This document shows, piece by piece, positions 48,201-61,200 of a stretch of 64,000 nucleotides of DNA. How positions within the stretch are numbered: the stretch's first letter is position 1; each line of letters begins with the position of its first letter. The translations under genes and the position numbers were made by a program. The DNA is taken from IMG/VR virus record IMGVR_UViG_3300033153_004222, positions 1-64,000 of that record, one strand, 5' to 3'. Origin of the DNA: a virus. The notes below the pieces were generated by a model, which was not told the DNA's origin, did not search any database, and saw only the letters and a list, made by a program, of their open reading frames with translations.

Positions 48201-49255
48201 TCTTTAGAAAGTTTTTTAACATCTGCTTTTCTAAATATAGATTTAAATCTTTCCCAGGCCCGTTTGATAGTATTTAATAATGTTTTAGGCTGCTCATTCT
48301 TAAAATTAGTTATAAGAGCCTGTCCAATTAGCTTTCCTACTGTTTCAGCGATATATTTATCCTCATTATCTTTATACAGATGAGCATAATCTTTTTTTAC
48401 TTTAGTATAAGTGTCTGTTTTAACAGCTAAACTCCTCATTCTCTTTACTAAAGGATTATCTTTTCCCAAAAGTTCATAGATAAAGTGTCCTGCTTCTTCA
48501 GGGATAGTTGTAAGATCTGCTTTTCCTTGCGAGATCATTATAATTTTATTTGTGATATCAGCTACTCCGGCTGCATCTACGCCCATTTTCTCCTTTAAGG
48601 AAGCGTATGCCTCTATTGTAACACCAAAAGGGCTTAGAAAGGCTATAAGACGGTTTTCTAATTCAATTTCTCGCTCATTAATCGCCTGTTGTCGTATAGG
48701 ATGGACAATATCATTCTCAGAATTCAGATCAATAGCTGTTCTAACTTGACTGTCTGAATGAATATTTAATTCTTTAAATCCTTTTAATGCAATGTCTATA
48801 CCTTTTTGATGTAGTTTGTCTGCAAATGCTACTCGTTGTCCTCTTGTAGGAACAGTCTTTATCCCAAGATCAGCGGCAACAGCCTTATTAAATTCTATTA
48901 TATTATCATAAACTTGAATATTCTCAGAATTAACAAATACAGGAGTAACATTCCCAAATTTTTCTGCATAGGATTTATCATTAGTAAAGTATATTCCTTC
49001 TCCTATTTTTGCAGCTCCTCTATTTCTCTTATAATTGTACCTATCTATTCCTGTATCTTCCCCTCTGTACATAACCAGAGCTTCTCCATTTTCATCTACA
49101 ACCTTTGTTTTACCAAATTCTTTTTCAAATGTAGGAGTCTTGGTTACTACCCAAGTCTTTAAAGCCTCAGCTTGTCCATAATCTTTTTCTAAAGAACTAA
49201 ATATTTTAGAATCTTTTCCGTTAGGTGCTTTTACAAAATCTACTTTACAAGCCAT
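45251..49255 (-). CDS. Large virion protein with ART-PolyVal-like domain and degenerate zincin site
   Basis: A 1334-aa protein. Residues ~35-125 carry an ADP-ribosyltransferase-like polyvalent domain (GEALVMYRGEDTGIDRYNY, then GEGIYFTNDKSYAEKFG). Around 245-255 lies IPEEAGHFIYELLG: a zinc-peptidase-like helix in which the first His of HExxH is replaced by Glu, so protease activity is doubtful. There follow a Glu/Lys-rich linker (~405-425), helical regions, and a C-terminal hydrophobic segment (GTIMLGITILIGMLAGL). Domain collections of this sort ride in the virion and act on entry. Its start overlaps the stop of the giant polymerase gene by one base. Confidence 0.72.
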   Translation of the reverse strand: MACKVDFVKAPNGKDSKIFSSLEKDYGQAEALKTWVVTKTPTFEKEFGKTKVVDENGEALVMYRGEDTGIDRYNYKRNRGAAKIGEGIYFTNDKSYAEKFGNVTPVFVNSENIQVYDNIIEFNKAVAADLGIKTVPTRGQRVAFADKLHQKGIDIALKGFKELNIHSDSQVRTAIDLNSENDIVHPIRQQAINEREIELENRLIAFLSPFGVTIEAYASLKEKMGVDAAGVADITNKIIMISQGKADLTTIPEEAGHFIYELLGKDNPLVKRMRSLAVKTDTYTKVKKDYAHLYKDNEDKYIAETVGKLIGQALITNFKNEQPKTLLNTIKRAWERFKSIFRKADVKKLSKEVRAVYGELASNILNGDATGLSANNMTDTVYYQQTETPDIEDDAEIIKKEQTEEKEEEKTEEEAPQAEIKEEISNIQDVIIDTKNSIELKIKAIERSGKRGDPKVAKIIENLKYMNVLLDGKEKNLAMLNFLGKAQTDLLFVRKKFKSLLAAMEAGDEIDAKELLRYKRYVEIYNIDFIRALLDEIKESEEFKTVIAPEKQMMFKAGFDNLINTINADFKKIGRPLLAKVLQKLNANTDLTEADIESQLEKGLTDTNSFTRWVETLAESSDQIIALGAKMVNEQKEKGRLETNRFEDELYAKINAFEKFRANQGIRIGDPKALYDIFYAKDDKGETDGRLINYDTALKKFGKDSKEFEYYEYFTQTYYKLQKKLPYQFNRGLNLPSIRARAHERVAGKQGIIRVLGEEIKDATTLQADDVGFGEPGTEKQVRDHRFVPVLYHAQIGEKKGMIPPGELSYDLGNSLSAFGAMAINNSQMNTIAAELEILRDLLSNRQVAKTTGGLINTVKGKKHGTPMQRADTMQGNETNGYKQFDMYMDMVFYGMRKDSSEIQIGNKRFVKTKLADALNKYSSMRTLAFNLFSGISNVTMGKTMNFVEAHAGQHFDKKTFISAQKTYLGSMMGFLSDINHKTPKSKLGQLVRLYDGLQEYDEYGTPITGNKLWKRLLNTNAMFFMQKGGEHEIQVTLMIAFLKGKMVKTKSGKEIKLFDAYQQDKNGKLVLSDDVVDYTEEQLIKDSQKIKQVSQKLHGVYNSQDLINAQYVWAGRLAILFRKWLYPSIKRRWGSTRFNQRLESYEEGNYLTVFKFFRNVFKNHKANQVGWVAAYNDTKGGLKDWQKQNIRRSYAEGTIMLGITILIGMLAGLDDEDDERNWVENMVLFQLHRLNAEMKMYMPWNIKEALQILKSPSASMSTVEHIARTVGSIFGMGTSLITEGDIPRYTRDTGLYDEGDAKIWKQFDESIPMWKEIRAMTAPENRLKWMLWK

Positions 49256-52200
49256 TATTCATTACATTTTATTTGTGAATCTCCATCTTCTTGTGCTTTT
49301 TTCATAGCATCTGTAAATTCTTTACTTCCTCTTACTTCTAACTCATCCATATCATCTCCTAAATTTATATTTGTTTCTCCCTGTTCATAAGAAATCTGTT
49401 CCTCAACAGTTTTATTAACAATATTATTATCTGTGGCTACAATATTTGTATTATCTCCAGGAGTAGTTACAGTAGGATCAGGTGAACCAGCTGTAGGTTT
49501 AGCAGGAGGTCCTGATGTATCTACATCCGTGTTATCAGGATGAATTGATTCTGGATTGATTTCCTCTGGATAAACTTCAAAGAATTTATTTTGTTCTCCT
49601 AAAGCATCCATATGAGTATAATGTGCAAAAGCATTTTTAGAAGTTGCTCCTCCTCCTTCTAACAATTTTCTATATCCTCTACGTTTCTTAGAATTTTTAT
49701 CCCACATAGTTACAACTTGTGGAAAACCATTTATAGCACTTCCTTTTTTTCCTTGAACGAAAAGATTTGAATCTTCTCCTACAGAGAATGTTTCTATAAA
49801 ATGCCTTTTGCTTTTAGTATATCCCATAGTAATAGGAGAAACTTGATCAGCTCTAACTTTTTTAATTAGTTTAGGATCGCTAATTCTATTTCTTAGTATT
49901 TGCATAAGAAGTTCCGGTACAGCTAATGCTTCTATTTTTTTATCTTCTTCAATAGCTTTTCTATCTCTTCCTTCTGAATCTTGTTCTTCTAAAGATAAAT
50001 ACCCCCAGCCGTGTGAATCTCTTCCTGCTAAATAAGGAAAGTAAGTTTTAAATGATCCTTCATTTAAATCTTTTAAAAATTTTGATAAACTGGCTGTTGT
50101 ATTTCCTGCAATATCTTCTCCAAGACTTTTCCATATAATAAGAGGTATTAGATCTACAAAAGAATTAGGTCCAGATTGAAAACCAGAAGTTCGTATTGAA
50201 TAATCTACTAAGTTTGTCATTACTTTTTTGACATGCTCTACTGCTTTTTGCTTTTCTGCTGCATTTAATCTTATATGCTTCCCTGATTTAGAATCCCATT
50301 TTACATTAACATTTCTTTCTGTATGATAAAATAATTCATAAAAGGCATCTACAAATGCAGATTTAGTTTCTTGTGTATAAGAAGCTGCATTGTTGAATCG
50401 TACCATTTGAAACTTGTTACTACCATTATAAATATCTCCTGATAAATATTTTAGAAGTTTATTCTCCCCTAAATTATATAAGTACTTTATATTGGTTAAG
50501 TCTTGTGCTACTGTTTGATTTGATTCTCCTTCTTTTGGTTTAAATAATTTCTTTTTACTTTCTTCTTTTGTTCTTTGATTCATAAGGGCTGCAACTGGAG
50601 ATCCTTGTGTGAACATTATAAAAGAATAGATATCCGAATTCATTCTTTCTATTAATTTTTTATCATTAAATGTCCCATTTTTCTGATGAGTCATTTCTGC
50701 CAAGAATTTTTTTGCTCTTAAAAAGAAATCAGAATTATAAGGCATAAATTCAGATATAACTTCTTCTGCTCCTAAAATAGCATGTTCATAATAAGCATTT
50801 AGTCTTGGAGAACTTGAAGGTCCTACAGGTTGCTTTGTAACTGCATCTTTAGCTGGATATACTCCTTTTACAGTTATATTAGCTTCTCCAGACTCTACAA
50901 AGTTTTTATTATTTAACCATAGCTCTATATCAGATAGCCCACTCATTGCTGTAAATCTATCAGGAGCTAACATTTTATTAGATTTAGCTAAATCAGATCC
51001 CATATCCCAATACTTAACAAAGTCCATTAAAACTTGTTTTTGGAATTGAAGCCCTGGGACTTGACCATGTTTTCCAGCTCCAGTTATGCCGCTACTACCT
51101 GGCTCCTCTTCAGCCATTTCAGATATATCTTTTCCTAAAGATTTTCTTAAACCTTCTGGTGTTATTTTTATTCTATTTTCTTCTGCAGCTCCATATTGAA
51201 TCTTCTTACCATTAGGTCCTTTAGTTGGCAAATTTAATTCTGCTGCCATTCTATTAGCAGTTTCAGAGGGAGTATATGCATGTTCATCTAATGCAAATCT
51301 CTTTTTAAGTTCTCTTATTACAGGTTGATTTATAAAATCAGTAGCTATACTATTATTTATTCCCAGCCTATTGAACATAGCTACTATATTAGCAGTAAAT
51401 GTATTTATATTTAAACTACCTGTAATTGGATCTTTTGCATTATCAAGAGAAGCATTTAAATCTTCATTTAAATATAAAGATCGTAGCTCTCCATCAAATC
51501 CATATATTCCACTTAAATCTCTTATTGGATTTTCTTTAGTTCCAATAGTTACTCCCTCACCATTATCCATTTCTATAAATACTCCTTTTTTAGGATCTGT
51601 TATTTGAATGTCAATATCTTGGGATAGTGCATGGGCTACAGAATGATTAGCAAATATTCCTACTAATACTTTAGCATCTTTGTTTACAGATTCTAAATAG
51701 ACATCTGTATAAGCAGAGTTAAAGTTGAAAGTTCCGGTATCTTGAAGCATTCCTGGTATTTCACCATACTCCTTCATTTTATTTTTATAAGTATCTGTAT
51801 CTAAAGGATTTATAACATCAGGTGCATGATTTTTAGATGTTAGTATCCCAAATCTTATAGAGAATAATACATTTTGAATTTCTTTATCAGTTAAAGAGCT
51901 AACATCAATTTTTCCATCTTTTAAGGCTTCTATTTTATCTGCAACAGGAACTTTTTGAAAAGTATTTTCTCCTGTTTCCTCTAAAGCAGGATAAAATAGA
52001 TTTAATTTATCAACATCAAAGTCAGCTCCAGTTTGAGTAGTTATATCAGCTGGTAATACAATCTGTCCTTTAGCGGTTGGGGGAAGAACCTTTTTAATTA
52101 TTAAAGGAAGCATTGAACTTTTTCCTTGAGTTGGAATACGATATCCTACTAATTCAAGAACCGACTTATCCATTCCTGCTCTTTCCATAGCTTGATAATC

Positions 52201-55200
52201 CACAACTCCTGTTTCAGAATTTACATACTCTAATAAACCAAGTTTATTGGCTTGTTGGTAGGAAATAGCTACTTCTGCTGCTTTTAGTCTTCCATCTTCA
52301 AATCTATAATACCCAAGATCATTTGTTTCATCTAATCCATATTCTGCTACCTGGACAGCAGAATCTCCTGGCATTCTTTGTGTCATTACTCTTGCTTTGA
52401 ATATAGACGCTAATGCTATCTCAAATTTCTTTGCATAAGCAGGAAAAGAAAGGGGCATTGCAAATTGTATCTCTCCTTCTATTTTTTCAATTTCTAAAGC
52501 AAGACTGTAATTATCTGGAAGTTCTCTGGACTCTATCTGCTCTAAGAGAAGTTTTTGAATTTTCTTCAAAAAGTTTAAAGCTATATCTGGATCATTAGGA
52601 TTGTTTTTAAATTCATTCCATCCTAACTCTTTAGATAATTTATCAGCAGTTCTTTTTATTTTTTCTACATATACAAGATCGTTTACATTTTTTATATCCT
52701 CAGTTAAAAGCTCTTTAATTCCTTCTATACTATCGTAGATAGCACCTGGAACCATATCTGCTGTTATTAATTTTACTATTTGAGAACCATCTTTAGGATT
52801 CATTCCTTTTTCTGCTGGTAAAACAAATGGACTTCTTTCATTATCAGATTGAAGAACATGAACTTCCATGTTTTCTAACTCTGCACTTGATTTATTGTTA
52901 TATTTTGTTACTCCACTTTTTCCTACTTTTACAGCTGACTCTAAATTAACAGCATCAATTTTTGTTAATCCTTTATCTGCAAACTCTCCAGTTGTTTCCA
53001 TTCTTCGTCTAAGCTTATCTAATTCAGGATTAGTTTTAGTAAAAGCAGGATACAAAGGAACGGTTGAATGTTTTATTTGTGTAAATACAACTTGCTGAAG
53101 AGTTTCATCAAAGTGATATCCAAAAGAAAATGTTTTTAAAGGTTTAAGAGCTAACTTTTGAGCCCATTCAGGCCATGTATTGGGATCGGATTCTTTAGTC
53201 CAATATTCATTATAAGCTACTTCATGGCTATGTTCTCCTTCTGTTGTCCATTCTCCTCTTCCTTCCATAGTTTTCTTATGGGCCTCCAGAGTTGTGTATC
53301 CTTGTGCATCTGATTTATTACTGCCTCTTCTGTAAGGGAGAACTATTTTAACTGCTTTTCTTTCAGCGACAGGAAGTGCTTTAAAGAAAGCATCTAATTT
53401 TTTTTCTAATTTTTTCTTCTTGGTCTTATCAGTTTCCTCATTTATTTTTTCTTCTAAAGCTTCAATATGTTTAATAACATTTTTAGCTCCTGTAACTCCT
53501 AAAGCTCCTTCCCAAGATGGATTTTTAGTAAAACCAATTGCTAAATTGGCGGCTCTATTTAAGGACATTTTAGAATAAATATCCTCTATTATGGCCATTC
53601 TTATCTCTTTAGTTTTTCCATAATCATCTTGAGAATTAGAATCTAAAGCCATTTGTGATACCATATGGTCTAAGCCAGGAGTAATGGATTGATATGCCCT
53701 CTTACCTGCATCTACAACTACACTCACAAATTTTCCTTTGGCTCCTGGAAATTCATCATTTTTAGAAATATCTTTCTCTGTAGATTTATAATAAGCCAGA
53801 TCTCCATTTTCATATTTGCTGAACTCAGTTCTCCATACAAGATCATTGAGTAAAAATTCAGTCATAGCATCATCAACATCTGACACTACAATAGGATTTT
53901 CCTCTGTTCCTATATTAGTAGTAGAACTTGAAAATTTATCAGGTGATATTTCATCAGAATAAAATTTTCCATCATGCTCTACTAAAACTCCATCTGCAAC
54001 CATAGCTCGTTTGCTTCTCAAAGTTTCTCGTTCCATAAAAGCATCTAAAGCTTTATCTACAGCAGTTAATTCTGTTTTATTAAAGAATTTTACATTACCA
54101 TCAGAATCAAATAAGTTATAATTAGTAAAATTTAAATCAGGAATAGACATAAATTTTAATCCGTTTGCCGCCTCTCTATTCAGAGTGCCGTCAGGATTTT
54201 TTCCTTTATAATGGTAGTTTTCTTTAAGCTTACTATCCGGTAAAGCATTTTCACCAAACAATTGTGAATGAACTCTTGATATTCTTGCCCTTTCTTGTAG
54301 AACATTTCTTCTTAATACAGCTTTTGCTGCATTTTTAACTCCTTGAATCTCTCCTATTAAACCTCCTGTTGCATTAAGCTGTGGTACTTTATTTTTGTTA
54401 CTTGCTAATAAAGGAACTCTTATATAAAGAGAACGCCCCTTATCTGATTTAGTTCCAGTATTTATAAGTCCGTATCCTGTATTTTTATAATGACCATTAT
54501 TTCTGTAAAAATTTAACCTTGTTAACCAGGTTTGTTTAGGTGTCATTTTATCATAGGTAATAGCTTCATCACCTCTTTCCAATTTTGTACTATCTAATTC
54601 TATTAGGGCAAACTCTTCCCTTACTTTATTAATACCATTAGAATCTTTAAAATCAAGTAGTAATGAAAATAGCATTGACCTGGCAACTCCGGTATCATCA
54701 GGATTATAATATACATCTCTATTAAATGTTTCCCATATTTTTTCGACTCCTTCTTTGGTAGCCATCTCTGAAGAAAGCTTAGATAGATAAGAATTTAGAT
54801 TTATAGAATAAACCAATTTGCCCTCACCATTAGTGAAAGAACCTGTGTATAAATCACTACTAACATCTTGAACTAACTGAGCTATCTTTTTAAAATTCTT
54901 AGTTTGACCTTTAGCTCCTGTAGTAGTATAAGGATTACTTCCTTTTGAAATTTGTTTATTAGAAGGATTATACCCCAATTCTTTTAGTATATGAGAAAAT
55001 TTTCCTTCAACTACTGTTTTTTGAAACTCTGAAGGAGGATACGTAGTTTCAAACATCTTTAGAACATTGGGTTCAAATTCAATTCCAATATGTTTAAAAA
55101 CTCTGTTTACATGTTTATAATATTCAGTAGGATTCTTGATATGAGAAAATAGGTCTTGATATTGTTTTCCTAAATTAGAAAGTACAGCTGAATTTATAGA

Positions 55201-58200
55201 ACCATCTGCATTAAATAGTCCGAGAATATTTCTATTAGTATTCCATCTTTCTACAATTTGCTTTTGTACATCTTGTCTATTTGTTTCAATGAGTTCCCAA
55301 GCTCCATTTTTATCTACTACAGCTGTCATAAATTTTAACTGTGTCTTAGAAAAATTAGAACGAAAGGCTGTCTTAGTTCTACTATCCCAGGTTAAATATT
55401 TTTGATATACAGCCGATATAGAGCTTTTCCATTGAGCCAATTCTTTTAATCTTTCTTCAATTTGATGTGGTTGGTATCCAGCTAATTTACTTGCAAGGTC
55501 TGCATAGACTTCATCAAAATTTAAAAAAGAAGGAAGTCCAGTAAACTTACTTTTACCATCATCTATAATTTTTTTATTACTATCTCTAATTACTGGTTTC
55601 TGTATAAAACTTAAAGCAGTTTTAACTTGCCAGGACATTGTTTTTTTAGGGCTGGAGTAAAAATAGTTTTCACCATGTATCCTTTCTTTACTATTAGTAG
55701 AAGGATCTCCATCATCATCAACAGTAGGAATTCCAAGCTCTAATGCTTCTTTTTCTATCTTTTCAAATTTATCTACTGTCCATCCTTCTTTAGATTGTGC
55801 AAGAGTTATAGCAACACCATGTTTCCGCAAAGAATTTAAAAGAAGTCCTTTAAAGCCAGGATTCTGAACTACTCCTCCTTTATTTATATCAAGCCATGCC
55901 CCTTTAGAGTTTTCTATAGCTCTATGAACATTCTTTCTTTTTATTTTAGAATTATATACAGAGGTTTCAGATCCAGACTTTCCTTCATTCTTTTGTATGA
56001 ATTTATCTAAAACTTCAACATAATTCTGCATTGTTTCTCGCAAGTTTTCTATTCCTTGCATTAAATCTTTTGTATATTCTCTCTTACTTAAAATATCCTC
56101 AACACTTTGAGCTTTACTTGTTCCATCAGCTATCATTTTAGGAAGAACTTTGGTTACTAAACCAAATCGAAGTGATTCTACCATACCATCTTTTTCTGCA
56201 TTAGACCATTCAGGTTTACTCCTTAACATAGCATCGTTAGGATTAAACTTTTCACTCTTCATTTTAGCTTTAGTAGCATCTGATATTTTAAAATCTCCTA
56301 CTTTAATTTTAAGAAACATTCTTTCCATTGTCATAGAAGAAAGATATATTGAATCTGGATTAAGAATAGTAGTACCATAAATTCTAATAGCTAAGATGGC
56401 TTTTCTTATTCTATCAAATATCTTCTGAATAATTCTTCCTAATTTAGTCTTCTTTATTCTTCCTTTAGATTCCTCTGCCTCCATGAACTCTCTGAATAGT
56501 TCAGCAGCTTTTTCCTCAAAAAAGATTTCTTCTAACTCTGCTTTAGTTTTTTTAGGATATAATTTTTTAAGAGCGTCTTCTTCGGCAAGAGAAAAAGTAC
56601 CGTATTTTTCTTGCATTGCTCTAAAGACCTGTTTCTTTTCTTGTTCAGTTGTAGCAAGATCCATTACTACATGGAAAGATTCGTGATATGCTGTTCCTTT
56701 AGCTCCTAAACGAGCAAGTAATACTAATCCATTTGAATAGGCCCCGTAAGCCTGTCTGCCGCCCTTCATTTGAATATATTTGGCATTAGCCATAGGAAGT
56801 ATATGATCCGGTCCAAAAGTTCTTACAATCCAATCTACTTCAGCTTCAGTTAAAATATTACCTGGATTCTCTTGAAATTTATTTTCTACTTCTAAAGAGG
56901 CTTCTCTCCATTTTATATCTGGACTATCATCTTCTCCCTCTTTAAGTTCATTTCCTTCTATATCAGTATTTTCTACAGTAGCATTTTCTTCTGAGTTCTC
57001 ATCAACTTTTATTCCTGGTTTTTCAACTTCTGAATGAGAATCTCCTTCACCTTCTACAACCTGTTGATTTTTCTTTATTTCTTCTCCAACTGTATCTGTT
57101 TCAGATTGAACTGTAGCTACATTATCATTAGTTACAGAATCAGATTTTTGAATAGGAACTAATTTAACTTTAGAATCTGTAAATTTTTGTCCAGGTGCAA
57201 CATCTGTAGTTACAAGCCCAGGAACACCATCTACTTCTTTATCAGATAAATATTCTGTATAGGAACTATACTCTTTTCCAGTTGTGTAATCTTTAACTGG
57301 TCCATTTTCTATTACTTTTTCCTTACTAACTTGATAACTTTTTCCCATTATAGCCTCTATCAAATTTTCTCTAAAAGCATTTATTGCTGATTCCATTAAG
57401 AGTTTATCCTCTGAAGTAGCTCCAAGTGTGGCATTTCCTCCACCTATCCATTCTCTTTTTACAAAAGCTTTTCCATTAGGATCTACTCCCATTACTTGTT
57501 CCCCGTAGTTTCCTTCGGGTGAGTTTTCTAAACTTTGAAATATACGTACATGATATGCTTGAGAGCCAGGTACAGCTTGTTTTGGATCAATAGGATTTCC
57601 TGCTTCATCTTCTAATCCCAAAGCTTTTCGTAAATTATTATGTTTGCCTCTATTTTGATGATCTACCCCTATTATTTGATTACCTACTTTTATTTTAATA
57701 GCACTATTATCTACATAGAAAAGAGGGGCTTTTGGATTTTCAGATTTAGATATATTATGCCCTGCTTTAGTTGCTATTAAATCTTCTATTATTGCCTTTT
57801 TTTGTTCTCCGTCTAACTTAGGATTTAAAAGAATATTATCTATTACTGATTCAGCATTGGCTCTTGAAATAGTTTTTGTTTCCAGCCTAACCGGAACAAT
57901 TGCCCCATTAGCAGATGGAATCATAGCATATAATCTTCCTCTTTCAGACATTGCATCCATACTTTCCCAAGTATTAGTTTCTCTATTCCAAAAAAGAACT
58001 GCTCCGCCACCTTCTCTTGTACTTGCTTTTCCTACTCCAATTGAAAAATCTTCTCCTATAACCCCTAAATCACTAAGAGGAAGTTTAGCAGATTCTCCCT
58101 TTATTTTTGTATTCATTACAAATCCACGGTTCTTATTCTCTACAAACATTTCAACATTTCCATCTTCATCTACGTAAGTATCCCAATTCATTCTTAGATC

Positions 58201-61200
58201 AAAATCTCCAGCTGCAAGTTTTTGTAAAGGTTTACTTACATTTCCATCTTTATCTATTGTGTGGATTGTAATAGGATCTTGTTGTAAAACTTTTCCTTCT
58301 TCTGGAACATATAAAGGATTTCCAGTTTTAGGATGTTTATATTCTCCTTTTCTAAGAACTACCTTAGAGCCTTTTGTGGCCACTAAAGGATCAACCCATT
58401 GTTCAAAATCAATAACTTGTTCTTCTAATATAACATCATCAGGATTTTCATTAACCATATATAAAGCATCTCCTTCTAAAGTTCCACTTAATAAAGGAGT
58501 TAAATCTCCTGGTTTTCTATTATGAAGGAATTTTTCCATTCCTCTTACATTCTTTGTTACAGGAACTCCTGTTTTCGGATCTATCTTAATAGGATACCAA
58601 TAAATAGGAGTAACTTCTCCTGATTCTATTTTTTCTGCAAGATTTTTTATTTTATGTTTTGGAACTATCTTATACTTAGTCGCTGGTTTTTTTATAGGAT
58701 TACCGTCTTCATCTAAGCCTCTTACATATAAAGATTCTTGATTAGTATATCGTAAAAGATTTGGAGTTGAAGCTGATCTGACATCTTTTGCTTCTAATGT
58801 TATTTGAAGGAATTGAGTATTTACACTACCTACTGCATCTTCTGATATATCATACTGAGGATTAGTAGTTCGTACTACTCCATCTTCTTGCATAGTGTCT
58901 TGAGGATCTGTAGGATTAGCAGGATCTACTTCTACTTCCTCGTCTTCTTCTAAGGTAGGATCATTTTTTAGATCTGAACTTTCTTGAGAATCTTGAAGAA
59001 CTATAACAGTTTCAGTACTTATTCCCCCACCTTCATCTGTTTGACTTTCTTCTGCTTCTTTTTGTATATCTAATTGTTTTTGATCTCTTTCTTTCTGATT
59101 ATCTTCCCATTCTTTTAATTCATCCAATCTTTGATTTACAAGAGATTTATCCTGTGCTTTTAGATCATCTGCATCTTCTAAAGGCTGTACTCCTGCTAAA
59201 AATTCTTCTGATGTTTCTGCTTCTTCTAAAACTTGTAAAAGTCTTTCATTAAAATCTTGTTTCATTTGCTCAGTAAGAGCAGCAAGAGTTTCATTTGGAG
59301 GACCAGGATCTTCTGTTGTAGGAGTTTCATCTGCTGGATCAAGAGATTCATATATAGCTTTCCCATCTTTATCATACCCTGTTAAAATTCTTCCTCCTTG
59401 TATAACCGGTGCTTCATCTTTTTCAGGAGGAGTTTCTTCTGGTTTTCCATCCCAAGAATCAACAAGTTTTTCAAGAGTAGTAATTTCAGCTGCCAATTCA
59501 TCAGTCATTTCACTATCAGGAAGTTCATATAGATTTTCTAACCTATCTAAAGCTAATTTAATACCATCAGGAGCTTTGTTATAATCATATCCTTTTTTCT
59601 TTCCTCCTTTTTTCTTTCCTTTTTCCTCTAACTTTTCAGTTACATCAGGAGGAAGACCTAACTCTTCTCTTAATTTATTGGCCTGTTCCTTTATATTGGC
59701 TTGAATATCAGCATTAATTTTATTTGCTTCCTGTCTAAGGGCTTCTTGTCTTGCCCTTGTTTCAGCTTCTTTTAGTTTTAAACCTAAACGATCTAATATT
59801 TCAAGTCGTGCTGTTCTATCTGGATGATTAGATAGAGCTACACTTCTTCTAAATTGCTCAAAAGTATTTCTATCAAACTTTCCAGCTTGAATAGCTTTAT
59901 GAAGTGTTTCTTCATATGCCTTTCTTCCCCTCCCAATTCTTTCTGTCTTTTGATCAAATTTCTTTCTTTGTCCTTTACTAAAATTATCTTTAAGTAATTC
60001 TCTATAACTTTTATTTCCTTTTAATCTTTGTTTGTTAATTTTATCAAAATTCTTATTTAGGATACTTTTTATTTTCATGGCTGTTCCTATAGTTTCATTC
60101 TCTATAGCCAATTCAACATCAGTTTTAGCATTATCCTCTGCAGATAATAAAGAGCGTTCTTCAGATATATCAGCATCTTGCTCCTGGATAGCTGCTTTTA
60201 TTTCTTTTAAAGCTTTCTTTTGTTCATAATTGTATATTCTATTACTAATAGCAGTATTTCTTACTTGTCTATTTTTACCAACAATACCTGCCATATCATT
60301 CCAGGTTCCTTCCATCTCCTCTATAAACTCAACAGCTTCTTGTGCTCTTTTTTGTGCTCCTTCATCTAATCCTTTGGCTTCTCGCTGTTCTTCAGTCATA
60401 TCAGCAAATCTCTTGTAAGAATTTACTAAATGACCTGTAGTCCCATCATTTAATGACATTACAGTTTGATCCCATAAACTTTGTTTAGCTAAGTTTTGTG
60501 CCTCTAATTTAAGTTTATCTACCTCTTCTTCAGATGCCCCTTCTGATATAGCTTTATTTATTTTTTCTTGAACTTCTGATTGAGCATCCATATGAGCTTG
60601 AAGAGCTGCTCCTTTCATAAAAGTAGTAGAAAGATTAGATTGATTAATGTTATCAAACATTTGATCTATCTCTTGTATACGCTGTTCTTGTTTTGCATAT
60701 TGAGCCTCTTCTTTTGCAGCGGCCCCTGTCATTTGTTTTATAGCTTTAGTACCAGCATATTGACCAAATCCTCCTACAGCTCCTAATACTCCTGCTTCCC
60801 AAAAATGAGGATCTTTGACATGCCTTCCCATCGTTCTTTTATTGGTAAGAGCTTCAAAAATATTATCATCATTTACACCTGTAATAGCTTTACTTCCTGA
60901 TGCTCCTGCAATAAAGTTTATTTGTTCTTCTGCAAATTCTTGTCCAGTTTCAAGACCTGCTACTTTAAGCCCTTCTTTAGACCAAAAATTTGTATAAGGT
61001 TTTATTTTTTCTCTGGATGCAAGTACAGAATTTCTACCTGCCCTGGTAAACATACTTGCACTTACAAGATTCAAGGCTATATTGGCCCTGTTTATATTAA
61101 CTACATCAGATGCATCTGCAGCCGCTTTGGCTTTAGCTTCTGATTCAGATGCCCCTAAAGATTTATATAATAGTATATTATCTCTATAAACAGTTCCTGC

